DNA of 13,460 nucleotides, from assembly GCA_023416415.1 (NCBI GenBank), contig JAEZHR010000358.1, positions 1 to 13,460 of the forward strand, read 5' to 3'. The notes beneath the pieces were generated by a model. The model was not told the DNA's origin and searched no databases. It saw only the letters and a list, made by a program, of their open reading frames with translations. The stretch is from Pseudomonadota bacterium. Its GTDB lineage: Bacteria > Pseudomonadota > Gammaproteobacteria > Burkholderiales > Burkholderiaceae_D. The position numbers and the translations under genes were made by a program. This document shows positions 13,093-13,460 of the stretch, piece by piece; within the stretch, counting starts at the first letter, position 1, and every line of letters begins with the position of its first letter.

Positions 13093-13460
13093 ATGAAAAT
13101 CTATGTTGTCGGCGGAGCAGTGCGTGACGCATTGCTCGGCCTGCCGGTCAAGGATCGCGATCACGTGGTCGTCGGCGCCACTGCGGACGACATGATTGCG
13201 CGTGGCTTTCGCCCCGTGGGCAAGGACTTCCCCGTTTTCCTGCATCCGGACACGCACGAGGAATACGCGCTGGCGCGTACCGAACGCAAGACCGCACCCG
13301 GCTACAAGGGCTTTGTGTTCCATGCCGCGCCCGATGTCACGCTCGAACAGGATCTGGCACGACGCGATCTCTCCATCAATGCCATTGCGCAGGGTGAAGA
13401 TGGCGTGCTGGTCGACCCGTTCGGAGGGCGGGCCGATCTCCAGGCGCGCCTGTTTCGTCA
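13093..13460 (+). CDS. cca: CCA-adding tRNA nucleotidyltransferase, 5' part (cut by window edge)
   Basis: Cca adds or repairs the 3' CCA end of tRNAs without a template. About 122 residues are visible and they align with E. coli Cca from the first residue. They include the nucleotidyltransferase core VGGAVRDALLGLPVKDRD (6-23) with the metal-binding Asp21 and Asp23, then FPVFLHPDTHEEYALARTER, and DLARRDLSINAIA, the conserved RRD motif that contacts the nucleotide. The gene runs off the right edge, so I cannot say whether the C-terminal HD phosphohydrolase domain of the multifunctional form is present. There is no clear ribosome site, which fits coupling to the GST gene upstream. Confidence 0.97.
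   Translation, partial: MKIYVVGGAVRDALLGLPVKDRDHVVVGATADDMIARGFRPVGKDFPVFLHPDTHEEYALARTERKTAPGYKGFVFHAAPDVTLEQDLARRDLSINAIAQGEDGVLVDPFGGRADLQARLFR

Overview
The window reads as core chromosome of a high-GC betaproteobacterium. The protein sequences resemble those of the Burkholderiales, probably an Oxalobacteraceae-like lineage. That placement is an inference from protein similarity, gene order and the presence of an S-adenosylhomocysteine (SAH) riboswitch; no 16S rRNA is in the window. I see no insertion sequence, phage, CRISPR array, tRNA or rRNA.

Layout. Positions 1-507 hold no gene I can support with confidence, only one weak small reading frame. On the minus strand, two tandem lipid A acyltransferase genes and dapF form a tight operon (3166 down to 588). 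A compact divergent promoter region (about 3167-3374) separates them from metK on the plus strand, which has a roughly 150-nt structured leader. A secreted M14 carboxypeptidase of the MpaA type follows. A sigma70-like promoter over the end of that gene and a textbook SAH riboswitch (5534-5627) then lead into ahcY, a small four-helix membrane protein and metF. Downstream of metF lies a rod-like structured RNA best explained as 6S RNA (about 8424-8608), convergent with a 5-formyltetrahydrofolate cyclo-ligase gene on the minus strand. The plus strand continues with the soluble lytic transglycosylase slt, an NDUFA9-like NAD(P)-binding protein, a glutathione S-transferase and the start of cca, which is cut by the window edge.

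How the genes fit together. The middle is an activated-methyl and one-carbon block: metK makes SAM, ahcY removes SAH, metF supplies 5-methyl-THF for homocysteine remethylation, and the cyclo-ligase recovers 5-formyl-THF. The riboswitch ties ahcY, and probably the membrane protein and metF behind it, to the SAH level. A second theme is the envelope: lipid A acylation, meso-diaminopimelate synthesis (dapF), a muropeptide amidase-like enzyme and a lytic transglycosylase.

Most of the window is ordinary housekeeping. The points most worth a second look are the metK leader with mutually exclusive pairings, the proposed translation switch of the SAH riboswitch, the membrane protein embedded in a methyl-cycle operon, the exported MpaA homologue, the 6S candidate without a visible promoter, and the apparent break in gene order after dapF.
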